Source: Roseivirga sp. 4D4 | GTDB taxonomy: Bacteria > Bacteroidota > Bacteroidia > Cytophagales > Cyclobacteriaceae | Length of the DNA stretch: 64,000 nucleotides | NCBI RefSeq assembly: GCF_001747095.1 | Contig: NZ_MDGP01000001.1 | Coordinates: forward strand, 3,207,001-3,271,000 | Reading direction: 5' to 3' | Part shown: positions 53,455 to 62,427 of the stretch, piece after piece | Layout of the letters: every line of letters begins with the position of its first letter | Position numbering within the stretch: position 1 is the first letter of the stretch | Notes under the pieces: model-generated | Databases searched by the model: none | Told to the model about the DNA's origin: nothing | Seen by the model: the letters and a program-made list of their open reading frames with translations, nothing else | Program-made: the position numbers and the translations under genes

Positions 53455-55401
53455 ATGTATAACCCATCGGCCCACTTATTATTGAAAAAGCTTCTGCCCT
53501 CAATTAAGGTAAAGGCAGGCAGCAAGGGTATTGATGAATTCGAAAGAAGATATATAAGTCTGTTCAGTGATATCTACAGTCGATTTCAAAAACTATATGG
53601 CCAGCACGAAAATGCCATGCCTGCTTTTGAGAAACTCAGCCAGGTCATGTTGGAGGCTTATCTGAAACGGCCGGAATATTTGAAGAAATCTGATCAAAAG
53701 AGAGAAGAAAACCCTGCCTGGTTTAGAAGTCAGGAAATCACCGGAATGATGCTCTATGTCGATCGTTTTAATAAGGATTTAAATGGCCTTGTGGATCGAC
53801 TAGACTATTTCGAAGAACTTGGTGTCAATTTCTTGCACCTGATGCCTCTGCTCGAAAGTCCTAAAGTCAAAAACGATGGGGGCTATGCCGTGAGCGATTA
53901 TAGAAAAATTGATCAACGCTTTGGTACTAACCAAGACTTTAAAAAAGTGACCAAGGCACTCCGTTCGAGAGATACATTGGTTATGCTCGATTTTGTGGTG
54001 AACCACACCAGCGATGAGCACGAATGGGCTAAAAAAGCGAAAGCAGGTGATAAGGCCCATCAAGATTTTTACCACACGTATGAGGATCGCTCTACCCCGT
54101 ATATGTTTGAGCGGTCGATGCCAGAGGTTTTCCCTGAAAGCTCACCTGGCAACTTCACCTTTGATGAAGAGATGCAGCGCTGGGTAATGACAGTTTTCAA
54201 CCACTATCAGTGGGACCTGAACTATACCAACCCCTATGTATTGGTGGAAATGATCGACAACATCTTCCATCTGGCTAATATGGGAGTGGATGTGTTCCGA
54301 ATGGATGCTGTGGCCTTTGTGTGGAAGCAAATTGGTACCGCATGTCAGAATTTACCACAAGCTCATATCATACATCAGTTATTTAAGTTGTGTACACAAG
54401 TAACTGCTCCTGGTGTGGCATTTCTGGCTGAGGCTATCGTTGCTCCTACTGAAATTGTCAAGTACTTCGGTGACTCTGAAGTATGGAGTAATGAGCATGA
54501 CATGGCTTATAATGCCACTTTAATGGCATTGTTATGGAATTCGTTGGCGACACGAAGTACGCGTGTTATGAAAGCCAGTCTAAGAGATATTCCTCGGAAA
54601 CCCAATGGTACCACGTGGATCAACTATGCCCGTTGTCATGACGATATTGGCATGGGTTTCGAGGATCGGCATATTCAAGAATCAGGCTTTGATCCAGGAC
54701 CTCATAGAAAATTCCTTACAAAGTTTCTAACCGGGGACTTTCACGGGTCTTTCGCCAAGGGCATGCCCTTTATGTATAACCCAAAGACAGGTGATGCGCG
54801 TATTTCGGGTTCAATGGCCTCACTATCGGGTTTGGAAGAAGCGATAAATGAAGGCAATACATTAGGCATTCGAAGAGCCATTGATAGAATCAACTTGCTC
54901 CATAGCATTATCCTCTCTTACGGGGGAATTCCTGTCATCTATTCGGGAGATGAAATTGCAACACTGAATGATTATGGCTTCTTAAAAGACGAAGCGAAAA
55001 GCGATGACAATCGCTGGATGCACAGGCCAATGATGGATTGGAAAAGGGCCGAAAAGAGAACAAAAAAGAATACTCCGGAGGAAAAAGTCTTCAACGCTTT
55101 GAAAAGAATGATTAGTGTAAGGCGATCGGTACAAGAGTTCTCTGACGAGAATAACACACAGCTTGTGGAAGTGTCAAATGAGCATGTATTTGCGTTTCAG
55201 CGTAGCCTTGAAAACCAGAATACCTTGGTAATTGCCAATTTCAAGGATACCGATCAAGAGGTTTACCCTCATTTGGTATTTCCACAAACACAGGTCAATC
55301 CCTTTAAAATGGTAGATAGAATCTCTGGCAAAACAGTTAAAATTAAAGATGGAAGGCTTTCGCTTAAGCCATATCAATTCTATTGGTTAACGAATAAATA
55401 G
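53455..55401 (+). CDS. Amylosucrase-type GH13 (GH13_4) sucrose-active enzyme
   Basis: GH13 enzyme of the amylosucrase subfamily, which splits sucrose and moves the glucosyl unit to alpha-glucan (amylosucrase) or water (sucrose hydrolase). Nucleophile Asp284 in FRMDAVAFVWKQ, acid/base Glu326 in FLAEAIVAP, third Asp396 in YARCHDDIG. In Neisseria amylosucrase the nucleophile and acid are Asp286 and Glu328, so spacing is nearly identical. NDGGYAVSDYR and SDDNRWMHRP carry the Asp/Arg salt-bridge pair that blocks subsite -1 and marks sucrose enzymes. An N-terminal helical domain (about 1-95) is present. No signal peptide, so cytoplasmic. Length 648 residues. GH13_31 follows after five bases. Hydrolase versus polymerase cannot be decided by eye. 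Confidence 0.9.
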   Translation: MYNPSAHLLLKKLLPSIKVKAGSKGIDEFERRYISLFSDIYSRFQKLYGQHENAMPAFEKLSQVMLEAYLKRPEYLKKSDQKREENPAWFRSQEITGMMLYVDRFNKDLNGLVDRLDYFEELGVNFLHLMPLLESPKVKNDGGYAVSDYRKIDQRFGTNQDFKKVTKALRSRDTLVMLDFVVNHTSDEHEWAKKAKAGDKAHQDFYHTYEDRSTPYMFERSMPEVFPESSPGNFTFDEEMQRWVMTVFNHYQWDLNYTNPYVLVEMIDNIFHLANMGVDVFRMDAVAFVWKQIGTACQNLPQAHIIHQLFKLCTQVTAPGVAFLAEAIVAPTEIVKYFGDSEVWSNEHDMAYNATLMALLWNSLATRSTRVMKASLRDIPRKPNGTTWINYARCHDDIGMGFEDRHIQESGFDPGPHRKFLTKFLTGDFHGSFAKGMPFMYNPKTGDARISGSMASLSGLEEAINEGNTLGIRRAIDRINLLHSIILSYGGIPVIYSGDEIATLNDYGFLKDEAKSDDNRWMHRPMMDWKRAEKRTKKNTPEEKVFNALKRMISVRRSVQEFSDENNTQLVEVSNEHVFAFQRSLENQNTLVIANFKDTDQEVYPHLVFPQTQVNPFKMVDRISGKTVKIKDGRLSLKPYQFYWLTNK

Positions 55402-55406
55402 ACATC

Positions 55407-57059
55407 ATGACAAAAACCTGGTGGAAAGAAAGCGTAGTATATCAAATATACCCTAGAAGCTTCAAAGACTCTGATAATGACGGTCTCGGAGACATCCCTG
55501 GTGTCATCGAAAAGCTTGACTACATTCAGTCATTGGGTATTGATGTGATATGGCTATGTCCCGTGTATAAATCCCCCAATGACGATAATGGCTATGACAT
55601 TGCGGATTACCGCAATATCATGGATGAATTCGGTACTATGGATGACTTTGACCGACTACTCGAAGGAATTCATGCAAGAGGAATGAAACTAGTGATGGAT
55701 CTGGTGGTCAATCATTCATCAGATGAGCACAAGTGGTTCGAAGCGTCAAGAAAATCAAAAGACAACCCATATCGCGACTACTATATCTGGAAACCCGGAG
55801 TAAATGGAGGTCCACCGAATGACTGGCAAGGCTTCTTTGGTGGCTCAACCTGGGAATATGACGAACAGACCGAAGAATACTATCTCCACATGTTTACCGT
55901 CAAGCAACCGGACCTGAACTGGGAAAACCCAAAAGTCCGAAAAGAGGTCCAGGAGATTGTGAGATACTGGTTCGAAAAGGGAGTCGATGGTTTTAGAATG
56001 GATGTGATTTCACTAATTTCTAAGCGACCTGAATATGCCAAACTGATCGGGGAACGGTTCGATGAAGTTGTAACGAATCAGTTCGCCAATGGTCCCAGGG
56101 TTCATGAATTTCTCCAAGAATTGAATAAAGAAGTCTTAAGCCAGTACGATATCATGACGGTAGGTGAAGGCCCAGGCATCACCTTAGAGCATGGACTCGA
56201 CTATGTCGGTGAAGACCGAAATGAGCTGAACATGGTTTTTCATTTCGACCATATGTTCATGAACATGGGAGATGGCGGACGCTTCGATCCATTGCCCATT
56301 GACTTTCAAGAATTCAAAGATGTATTCACACGCTGGGATGAAAAACTCAAAGGAAAAGGCTGGGGAAGTATCTTCTTGGGAAACCATGATTTTCCAAGAA
56401 TGGTCTCGCGCTTTGCAACAGATGGGCCTTACAGAGAAAAGGCCTCCAAGCTGCTCTCTACCCTATTAATGACCTTAAGAGGAACTCCATATATCTATCA
56501 AGGAGATGAAATTGGCATGACCAATATTGCCTTTGAAGACCCTAATGATTACAAGGATGTGGAAACGCTGAACTTCTTTAAGGCCCTCGAAGCAGATGGC
56601 AAAGACCCTAAGGATCACTTAGGCAAGGTATACGAGATTGGAAGGGACAACGCACGCACACCAATGCAATGGTCGGATGGGAAAAATGCGGGTTTCACAG
56701 AAGGTCAGCCTTGGATAAAAGTGAACCCCAACCATACAGACATAAATGTCGAAGATCAGGAACGCAATACGGAATCCATCTTGAATTTCTACCGTAAGAT
56801 GATTCAGTTCCGTAAGGACAATCCGACTTTGGTGTACGGAGATTATGAGTCGATCCAAAATGAGCATCCACAGATTTATGCCTACCGAAGGTGGGACGAA
56901 GTCAACGAGTTCTTAGTAGTGTTGAACTTCTCGGATCAGGAAGTCGACTTCGATCCGATTATCACAGGCCTCGAACTATTGGCCTACAACTACACTGATG
57001 CTACAGAAGACCTGTTAATGAGACCTTGGGAAGCAAAGGTCTTTAGAGTTAATGATTGA
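55407..57059 (+). CDS. GH13 alpha-glucosidase (oligo-1,6-glucosidase-like, GH13_31)
   Basis: Cytoplasmic exo-acting alpha-glucosidase of the oligo-1,6-glucosidase/maltase branch. The opening WWKESVVYQIYPRSFKDSD is standard. Catalytic residues: nucleophile Asp199 in GFRMDVISLI, acid/base Glu254 in TVGEGPGI, third Asp328 in GNHDFPR. The four conserved GH13 regions are complete. Two small departures from the commonest text: GEGPG where GEMPG is frequent, and Phe instead of Gln after the last His-Asp. Length 550 residues, no signal peptide. It lies between the amylosucrase-type gene (5-base gap) and the ROK kinase (18-base gap), so it likely trims alpha-glucan or disaccharides made or imported by its neighbours. 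Linkage preference is unknown. Confidence 0.92.
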   Translation: MTKTWWKESVVYQIYPRSFKDSDNDGLGDIPGVIEKLDYIQSLGIDVIWLCPVYKSPNDDNGYDIADYRNIMDEFGTMDDFDRLLEGIHARGMKLVMDLVVNHSSDEHKWFEASRKSKDNPYRDYYIWKPGVNGGPPNDWQGFFGGSTWEYDEQTEEYYLHMFTVKQPDLNWENPKVRKEVQEIVRYWFEKGVDGFRMDVISLISKRPEYAKLIGERFDEVVTNQFANGPRVHEFLQELNKEVLSQYDIMTVGEGPGITLEHGLDYVGEDRNELNMVFHFDHMFMNMGDGGRFDPLPIDFQEFKDVFTRWDEKLKGKGWGSIFLGNHDFPRMVSRFATDGPYREKASKLLSTLLMTLRGTPYIYQGDEIGMTNIAFEDPNDYKDVETLNFFKALEADGKDPKDHLGKVYEIGRDNARTPMQWSDGKNAGFTEGQPWIKVNPNHTDINVEDQERNTESILNFYRKMIQFRKDNPTLVYGDYESIQNEHPQIYAYRRWDEVNEFLVVLNFSDQEVDFDPIITGLELLAYNYTDATEDLLMRPWEAKVFRVND

Positions 57060-57077
57060 TTACAATTATATTTAGGC

Positions 57078-57989
57078 ATGTCAGAAAAGCTTTGGGGAAT
57101 TGATTTAGGTGGTACAAAAATCGAAGGCATCGTTTTGAAGTCGAAAGACGACCCCCAGGTATTGGTCAGAGAAAGAATCGATACGGAAAGTGACGGTGGT
57201 TATGAGCATGTACTCAATCGCATTAAGATGTTGATTGATCAATTGTCGGAAAAAATTGGCGAAAGGCCTAATATCATCGGAATGGGCACCCCGGGAGCGA
57301 TTGACCCTCCTACTGGCCTCTTGAAAAACAGCAACTCTCAGTCCATCAATAAGAAGCCCTTCAAAAAAGATCTTGAGGCTTTGATAGGAATTCCGACCGT
57401 TATGGCCAATGATGCTAATTGCTTTGCCCTTGCAGAGGCGCAAATGGGTATTGTTCCTGAAGTAGATCCGGATGCAAAGGTAGTTTTTGGCGTGATCATG
57501 GGTACTGGCTGTGGAGGGGGTGTAGTGGTAAATGGACAAGTCATCAATGGTAAGCATGGTATTGGTGGAGAGTGGGGCCATAACTTCCTTGATGCCTCTG
57601 GCGGGCCTTGCTACTGCGGAAAATCAGGCTGCACGGAAAAAATTATCTCTGGAACTGGGCTTGAGAATTACTACGAGGAGATCACGGGCACCCGAAAAAG
57701 ACTCAAGGAAATCATTCCAGCGGCCCGTACAGGTGAAGATCCTAATGCAGTGAAAACTATGGACAGACTGATGCACTTCTTTGGCTTAGGTATATCGACT
57801 ATCATCAATACTCTAGATCCCGATGTCATTATCTTAGGCGGTGGAGTGGGCAACATAGAGGAGCTCTATACACGAGGAGTAGCAGAAGCTGAAAAGCATG
57901 TATTTAACCCTCGCTTAGAAACAAAAATTGTTAGGCCAAAGCTTGGTGACAGTGCTGGTGTTTTCGGTGCGGCTTTTTTGACTATCTGA
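57078..57989 (+). CDS. ROK family sugar kinase
   Basis: ATP-dependent hexose kinase of the ROK family. Phosphate-binding opening GIDLGGTKIEG (residues 7-17), catalytic Asp112 in MANDANCFAL, GTGCGGGVVVNG, GGEWGHN, and the zinc motif CYCGKSGCTEK that defines ROK proteins. No DNA-binding domain precedes it, so it is a kinase rather than a repressor. At 303 residues it has normal length. As the last gene of the cassette it would phosphorylate the glucose and/or fructose released by the two GH13 enzymes. Fructokinase or glucokinase cannot be chosen from sequence; with an amylosucrase upstream, free fructose is the obvious product needing a kinase. Confidence 0.92.
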   Translation: MSEKLWGIDLGGTKIEGIVLKSKDDPQVLVRERIDTESDGGYEHVLNRIKMLIDQLSEKIGERPNIIGMGTPGAIDPPTGLLKNSNSQSINKKPFKKDLEALIGIPTVMANDANCFALAEAQMGIVPEVDPDAKVVFGVIMGTGCGGGVVVNGQVINGKHGIGGEWGHNFLDASGGPCYCGKSGCTEKIISGTGLENYYEEITGTRKRLKEIIPAARTGEDPNAVKTMDRLMHFFGLGISTIINTLDPDVIILGGGVGNIEELYTRGVAEAEKHVFNPRLETKIVRPKLGDSAGVFGAAFLTI

Positions 57990-58054
57990 ATTAACCGTCC
58001 GACCGCTTCTAGCAGTCTGACGGCTAGTTTCATCCGTTTCCAATCAATCCACAG

Positions 58055-58128
58055 CGTCACCCTGAACTCGTTTCAGGGTCTATTACTGTAGATTCTGAAA
58101 CACCCCGAAGTTTCGGGACAGAATGACG
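58055..58128. repeat. Extragenic compound hairpin repeat, copy B
   Basis: A 74-bp element between the ROK and radical SAM genes, bounded by CGTCA and TGACG. Inside are a hairpin (ACCCTGAA / TTCAGGGT) and a nested one (ATTCTG..CCCGAA / TTCGGG..CAGAAT). It shares the CTGAAAyACCCCGAAryTTCGGG core with 63765-63802 and its ends with 15881-15911. Not protein-coding; it may be a REP-type element or end the ROK transcript. Confidence 0.7.
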
Positions 58129-58242
58129 AACATAGATTCTTAGTTGCAACGAAGGATCTAAACTTCACCAAAACATTCATTGATTTATACTATAATTATT
58201 AGTTTTTAACTATTATTTTTAGTTTGCTAATTTTTATAGTTT

Positions 58243-59292
58243 ATGTACAAAGGAAGGGGAGCACAGATACAGGTCAAAAACAAATTCTTGCTTCATGAAT
58301 ATGTACAGGAACATATTGAGGGTATCGATGAGTATGATGAAGATGCGCCAAAGACCAAATACATCAAAATCTTTCCTAAAACCATTGTCAATAAAGTAAC
58401 CAGTCCCGATGTAGGTATGGAATATTCCCTCAACCCCTATCAGGGTTGTGAACATGGCTGCATTTACTGCTATGCCCGAAACTCTCATGAATACTGGGGC
58501 TACAATGCAGGCCTCGACTTTGAAAGAGTCATCCTTTACAAGGAAAACGCTCCCGAACTCCTTGAGAAGCAGTTTCAAAATCCTAGATGGAACCCAAAGA
58601 CAATTGTCCTTTCTGGAAATACCGACTGCTACCAACCGATCGAAAGAAAATTGAAAATCACCAGAAAGCTGCTTGAGATCTTCCTTCAGTATAAGCATCC
58701 AGTGGGGATGATTACCAAGAATGTGATTGTCTCGCGCGATATAGATATTCTCGGTCCACTAGCAGATCTGAATCTCATCGGATTGCATTTTTCGCTTACC
58801 TCCTTAGACGAAAAAGTCAGGCGAAAGCTGGAACCAAGGACTGCTACCGCCAAACAAAAGCTCAAAACGATAGAAAAGCTGTCCAATCGAGGCATTCCGG
58901 TCAGCATTATGATTGGCCCCGTGATTCCAGGACTCAATGATCATGAAATTCCAGCCATTATGAAAGCGGCAGCCAATGCCGGGGCCAGAAGTGCCGGTTT
59001 TACCATGGTAAGACTAAACGGGCAAATTGGTCAGGTTTTTGAAAACTGGGTGCCACAGGCTTTCCCCGATCGTGCGGAAAAGATTCTAAATCAAATCAAG
59101 GGGGCTCACAACGGGAAACTCAATGATAGTCGATTTGGCATGCGCATGAAAGGTGATGGGCGAATGGTACAGTCCATTCACCGGATGTTTGAGCTCAACA
59201 AAGCCAAATATTTCAAAGATATCCCCCATCGACCGCCACTTAGAACAGATTTATTTGCTCGAACAACTAAAGGGCAAATAGAACTATTCTAA
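58243..59292 (+). CDS. PA0069 family radical SAM protein (SplB-like)
   Basis: Radical SAM protein of the PA0069 family, related to spore photoproduct lyase; no reaction is firmly established for this family. The [4Fe-4S] motif is CEHGCIYC (Cys69, Cys73, Cys76), preceded by the typical MEYSLNPYQG and followed by YARNSHEYWGYNAGLDFE. LSGNTDCYQPIERK, HFSLTSLDEKVRRKLEPR and VSIMIGPVIPGLNDHEIP give the rest of the barrel. Length 349 residues with a basic C-terminus. The ATG at 58243 gives the family opening (MYKGRGAQIQVKNKF). It stands alone after a 253-base gap holding an AT-rich stretch and the extragenic repeat. Confidence 0.9.
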   Translation: MYKGRGAQIQVKNKFLLHEYVQEHIEGIDEYDEDAPKTKYIKIFPKTIVNKVTSPDVGMEYSLNPYQGCEHGCIYCYARNSHEYWGYNAGLDFERVILYKENAPELLEKQFQNPRWNPKTIVLSGNTDCYQPIERKLKITRKLLEIFLQYKHPVGMITKNVIVSRDIDILGPLADLNLIGLHFSLTSLDEKVRRKLEPRTATAKQKLKTIEKLSNRGIPVSIMIGPVIPGLNDHEIPAIMKAAANAGARSAGFTMVRLNGQIGQVFENWVPQAFPDRAEKILNQIKGAHNGKLNDSRFGMRMKGDGRMVQSIHRMFELNKAKYFKDIPHRPPLRTDLFARTTKGQIELF

Positions 59293-59321
59293 TTATTATT
59301 AATCCTCTCAAAACATAATAG

Positions 59322-59350
59322 TTGTGTTGTTAAAATAATTTCGGTATAAT
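59322..59350 (+). promoter_or_regulatory. Sigma70-like promoter (TTGTGT-N17-TATAAT) before the SDH-type protease
   Basis: TTGTGT at 59322-59327 and TATAAT at 59345-59350, exactly 17 bases apart, ending 17 bases before the ATG. This looks like a classical proteobacterial promoter rather than the TTTG/TAnnTTTG pattern of Bacteroidota housekeeping genes. In AT-rich DNA a chance match is possible. Confidence 0.45.
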
Positions 59351-59367
59351 TAAAGAAACGCACACAA

Positions 59368-60537
59368 ATGGGAATCTACTCTGAGTACCTTGATAAAGGG
59401 TTGAACTTTCAAAAATTATCGGACGAAAGAAAAAAACAATTAAAGAGGATAGCCCAGTTAAGAGATTCTGATGTGCTAGTCTATGCCGCAGACCTTACCG
59501 CTGCTAATGCTCCCATATCTATCGATTTATCTGATGTACTTCCATTCAAGGACCAAATTGCTCAATGCAAAAGCAAAAGTGTAGATATAATAATTGAAAC
59601 GCCTGGTGGTTTTGCCGAAGTGGTTGAAGACCTCATAGACCTACTTCGGGTAAAGTTCGAAAAAGTAGCCGTAATCATACCAGGAATAGCAAAAAGCGCT
59701 GGAACAATATTCGCCATGGGTACGGATGAGATACTTATGGGCAAAACTGCTGCATTGGGGCCCATAGATGCTCAAATAGCATCTAATAATAAAAGATTCT
59801 CTGCGGAAGCATTCCTCGAAGGGTTAGAAAAAATAAAGTCAGAAGTCATTGAAAGAGGTAAATTAAACCCTGCCTACATACCGATTTTACAGAATATTTC
59901 TCCGGGAGAAATTCAACACTGCGAAAATGCTCAGTCATTCTCAAAATCGTTAGTCACAAAATGGCTATCAACGTACAAGTTCAAGAATTGGGAAACTCAT
60001 AAATCGACTGGCAAGAAAGTAACTGATGAAGAAAAGGTAAAACGAGCAGAGGACATTGCCAACATTTTGTGTAAGCATTCAGAATGGCTGACACATGGCA
60101 AGTCAATAAAAATCGCGGATTTAAGAGCGATGAAGCTAGAAATAAAGGATTATACTGAAGATTCCAATTTGGAGGACGCTATAAATAGATACTATACTCT
60201 ACTTAGAATGACATTTGAGTCAACGAATATTTACAAAGTATTTGAAACGCACTCCTCACAAATATTTAGATTCTCGGGAACAAATATTCCTCCTCTTCAA
60301 AATATGCCTGGAAAAGGAGGTGAACCAGATAAAGCTATGATTGACTATAACTGTCCCACCTGCCAGGCCCGGTACAAAATACAAGCTAATCTCAAAAAGA
60401 ACGTTCCTTTAGAACAAGGGGCAATAGCTTACCCTAAAAATAATACGTTCAAATGCACCAGGTGTGGCACATTAAATAACCTTACACCTCTTAGATTACA
60501 AATAGAAGCTCAAGCTAGAAAGAAAATAATTTTATAA
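59368..60537 (+). CDS. SDH-type ClpP-fold serine protease with C-terminal zinc ribbon
   Basis: Member of the serine dehydrogenase proteinase/SppA-like group with a ClpP fold. Core: IIIETPGGFAEVVEDLIDLL (oxyanion Gly-Gly region, about residues 72-91), nucleophile Ser110 in PGIAKSAGTIFAMG, and GKTAALGPIDAQI. No signal peptide or membrane helix, so it should be cytosolic, unlike SppA. A C-terminal four-Cys zinc ribbon (CPTC at 329-332, CTRC at 363-366) is added to the protease part, perhaps for nucleic acid or protein binding. Length 389 residues. The gene is AT-rich, with many ATA and AAA codons unlike its neighbours, suggesting transfer. A 62-residue gene follows after 24 bases. Substrate unknown. 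Confidence 0.85.
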   Translation: MGIYSEYLDKGLNFQKLSDERKKQLKRIAQLRDSDVLVYAADLTAANAPISIDLSDVLPFKDQIAQCKSKSVDIIIETPGGFAEVVEDLIDLLRVKFEKVAVIIPGIAKSAGTIFAMGTDEILMGKTAALGPIDAQIASNNKRFSAEAFLEGLEKIKSEVIERGKLNPAYIPILQNISPGEIQHCENAQSFSKSLVTKWLSTYKFKNWETHKSTGKKVTDEEKVKRAEDIANILCKHSEWLTHGKSIKIADLRAMKLEIKDYTEDSNLEDAINRYYTLLRMTFESTNIYKVFETHSSQIFRFSGTNIPPLQNMPGKGGEPDKAMIDYNCPTCQARYKIQANLKKNVPLEQGAIAYPKNNTFKCTRCGTLNNLTPLRLQIEAQARKKIIL

Positions 60538-60561
60538 ATTCGCACATTCACCTCTATTGCT

Positions 60562-60750
60562 ATGACAAATCAAGAATTCGGTAAATTCAAGTTAATCTTT
60601 GATCATTTAGAAAAAGAGAAAGCTGATCAAGAGAAAAAGGGAATACACTTTGTCTCAAAGGATACTCAAATAGATGATGCTATTCAAAGGCTACAGGAGA
60701 TTCAAGCAGACAACCAAGAATTGACTCAAACTTATTTCACAGGAGTCTAA
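60562..60750 (+). CDS. Small hypothetical protein downstream of the SDH-type protease
   Basis: Function not recognised. 62 residues, highly charged and helical (FDHLEKEKADQEKKG; IDDAIQRLQEIQADNQELTQ), no signal peptide or membrane helix, no Cys. It starts 24 bases after the protease gene and shares its AT-rich character, so a two-gene unit is likely; it could be an adaptor or a substrate. Its TAA overlaps the stop codon of the convergent glyS by three bases. Coding status rests on context and a plausible ATG. Confidence 0.6.
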   Translation: MTNQEFGKFKLIFDHLEKEKADQEKKGIHFVSKDTQIDDAIQRLQEIQADNQELTQTYFTGV

Positions 60751-62300
60751 TCTAGCTTCCTCAAAAGAGACTCCATAGAAGTCTTTTCCTTGAGTTTGCC
60801 TTTTACCTCATCTATAGATACTCTGATTTGAGAAAGGTCATCTCTATCCCGAATGGTCACGGTATTATCTTCTAAAGTCTGGTGATCCACCGTTACGCAG
60901 TAAGGTGTACCAATGGCATCCTGTCTTCTATATCGTTTACCAATGGCATCTTTCTCGTCATATTGGCAATTGAAATCAAACTGCAGTTCAGAGAGAATCT
61001 CTCTTGCCTTTGCAGGTAAACCTGACTCTTCCTTTTTCAATAATGGCAACACAGCCACATGATAAGGTGCCAATGGTGCTGGTAACTTCAACACTGTTCT
61101 TTCACTTCCATCTTCCAAAGTTTCTTCAGTGAAAGCACTGGACAAGATAGCCAGGAACATACGATCCAGACCTATGGAAGTTTCCACCACGTACGGCACG
61201 TAAGACTTATTCTCAACTGTATCAAAGAACTGCAATTTCTTACCTGAATGCTCTTCGTGGGCCTTTAGGTCAAAGTCAGTTCTTGAGTGAATGCCTTCTA
61301 GTTCTTTGAAGCCCATAGGGAAATTGAACTGAATATCAGCAGCAGCATTCGCATAGTGCGCTAGGTTCACATGATCGTGGAAACGGTAATTCTCTTCTCC
61401 TAAGCCGAGTGCTTTATGCCAGGCAATTCGCTTGGCCTTCCAGTTTTCGTACCATTCAATTTCTTCGCCCGGTTTGACAAAAAATTGCATCTCCATCTGC
61501 TCAAACTCACGCATTCTAAAGATGAATTGGCGAGCAATGATCTCATTTCTAAATGCCTTACCAATCTGAGCGATACCGAAAGGGATTTTCATTCTACCGG
61601 TCTTTTGCACATTGAGGAAGTTGACAAAGATGCCCTGGGCAGTCTCTGGTCTCAGGTAGATTTTGTTAGAATCATCAGCCACGGAACCCATCTCCGTAGA
61701 GAACATCAGGTTAAACTGACGCACATCGGTCCAGTTTTTAGAACCCGATACAGGATCTGCGATCCCCAATTCTTCAATCAAGGCTTTGATATCAGCGAGG
61801 TCCCCATTTTCAAGGCCTTTTCCCATCCGTTCATTGATGCCATCAATTTTGGCCTGATTTCTCAGCACATTCGGATTAGTCGCCATGAACTGATCTTTGT
61901 CAAAGCTGTCACCAAATCGCTTCTCCGCCTTGGTCACTTCTTTGTTGATCTTCGCTTCTATCTTGGCGATGTGATCTTCGATCAGCACATCCGCTCTATA
62001 TCGCTTTTTGGAGTCTTTGTTATCAATCAACGGATCGTTAAATGCATCGACATGGCCAGAAGCTTTCCAGGTGGTTGGGTGCATGAAAATTGAAGCATCA
62101 ATGCCAACAATGTTCTCGTTCATCTGAACCATTGCCTTCCACCAATATTGCTTGATATTGTTCTTAAGCTCTACTCCATTTTGCCCGTAATCATATGCTG
62201 CACCCAGTCCGTCATAAATTTCACTGGATGGAAAAATGAAGCCGTATTCCTTCGCGTGACTCGCGATCTTTTTGAGCAAATTATCTTCGTTCTGTGCCAT
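60747..62300 (-). CDS. glyS: Glycyl-tRNA synthetase, homodimeric (eukaryote-like) type
   Basis: Class II synthetase that charges tRNA-Gly, of the single-chain alpha2 type rather than the alpha2beta2 bacterial type. Class II motifs: FMHPTTWKASGHVDAFNDPL region, YLRPETAQGIFVNF (motif 2 opening), GIAQIGKAFRNEI, FRMREFEQMEMQFF and a C-terminal anticodon domain. Motif 3 appears as GLDRMFLAIL, and the anticodon domain as KLPAPLAPYHVAVLPL and RRQDAIGTPYCVTVD. At 517 residues it has normal length. The ATG at 62300 follows a 127-base gap to the divergent DUF2911 gene. Named glyS here; glyQS is the alternative. Confidence 0.96.
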   Translation of the reverse strand: MAQNEDNLLKKIASHAKEYGFIFPSSEIYDGLGAAYDYGQNGVELKNNIKQYWWKAMVQMNENIVGIDASIFMHPTTWKASGHVDAFNDPLIDNKDSKKRYRADVLIEDHIAKIEAKINKEVTKAEKRFGDSFDKDQFMATNPNVLRNQAKIDGINERMGKGLENGDLADIKALIEELGIADPVSGSKNWTDVRQFNLMFSTEMGSVADDSNKIYLRPETAQGIFVNFLNVQKTGRMKIPFGIAQIGKAFRNEIIARQFIFRMREFEQMEMQFFVKPGEEIEWYENWKAKRIAWHKALGLGEENYRFHDHVNLAHYANAAADIQFNFPMGFKELEGIHSRTDFDLKAHEEHSGKKLQFFDTVENKSYVPYVVETSIGLDRMFLAILSSAFTEETLEDGSERTVLKLPAPLAPYHVAVLPLLKKEESGLPAKAREILSELQFDFNCQYDEKDAIGKRYRRQDAIGTPYCVTVDHQTLEDNTVTIRDRDDLSQIRVSIDEVKGKLKEKTSMESLLRKLD

Positions 62301-62427
62301 GCGGCAAAGATATAGAAAAGGGATTCAACTAGTACAAGACATGAATTAAAAAAGGAAATACACCGATCAAATAACATGACTTGACAAATGGACGTTTCCA
62401 ATGTCTAAATGGGTATATTTACGACAT

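Noticed and set aside
57105..57581. 158-residue frame on - opposite the ROK kinase
   Set aside because: Overlaps an intact kinase gene throughout and shows no family pattern.
58234..58698. 154-residue frame on - opposite the radical SAM gene
   Set aside because: Covers the conserved iron-sulfur motif region of the + gene; composition is that of an antisense shadow.
61416..62093. 225-residue open frame on + opposite glyS
   Set aside because: It is antisense to a fully supported synthetase gene, has no recognisable motif, and such frames are common opposite conserved genes.
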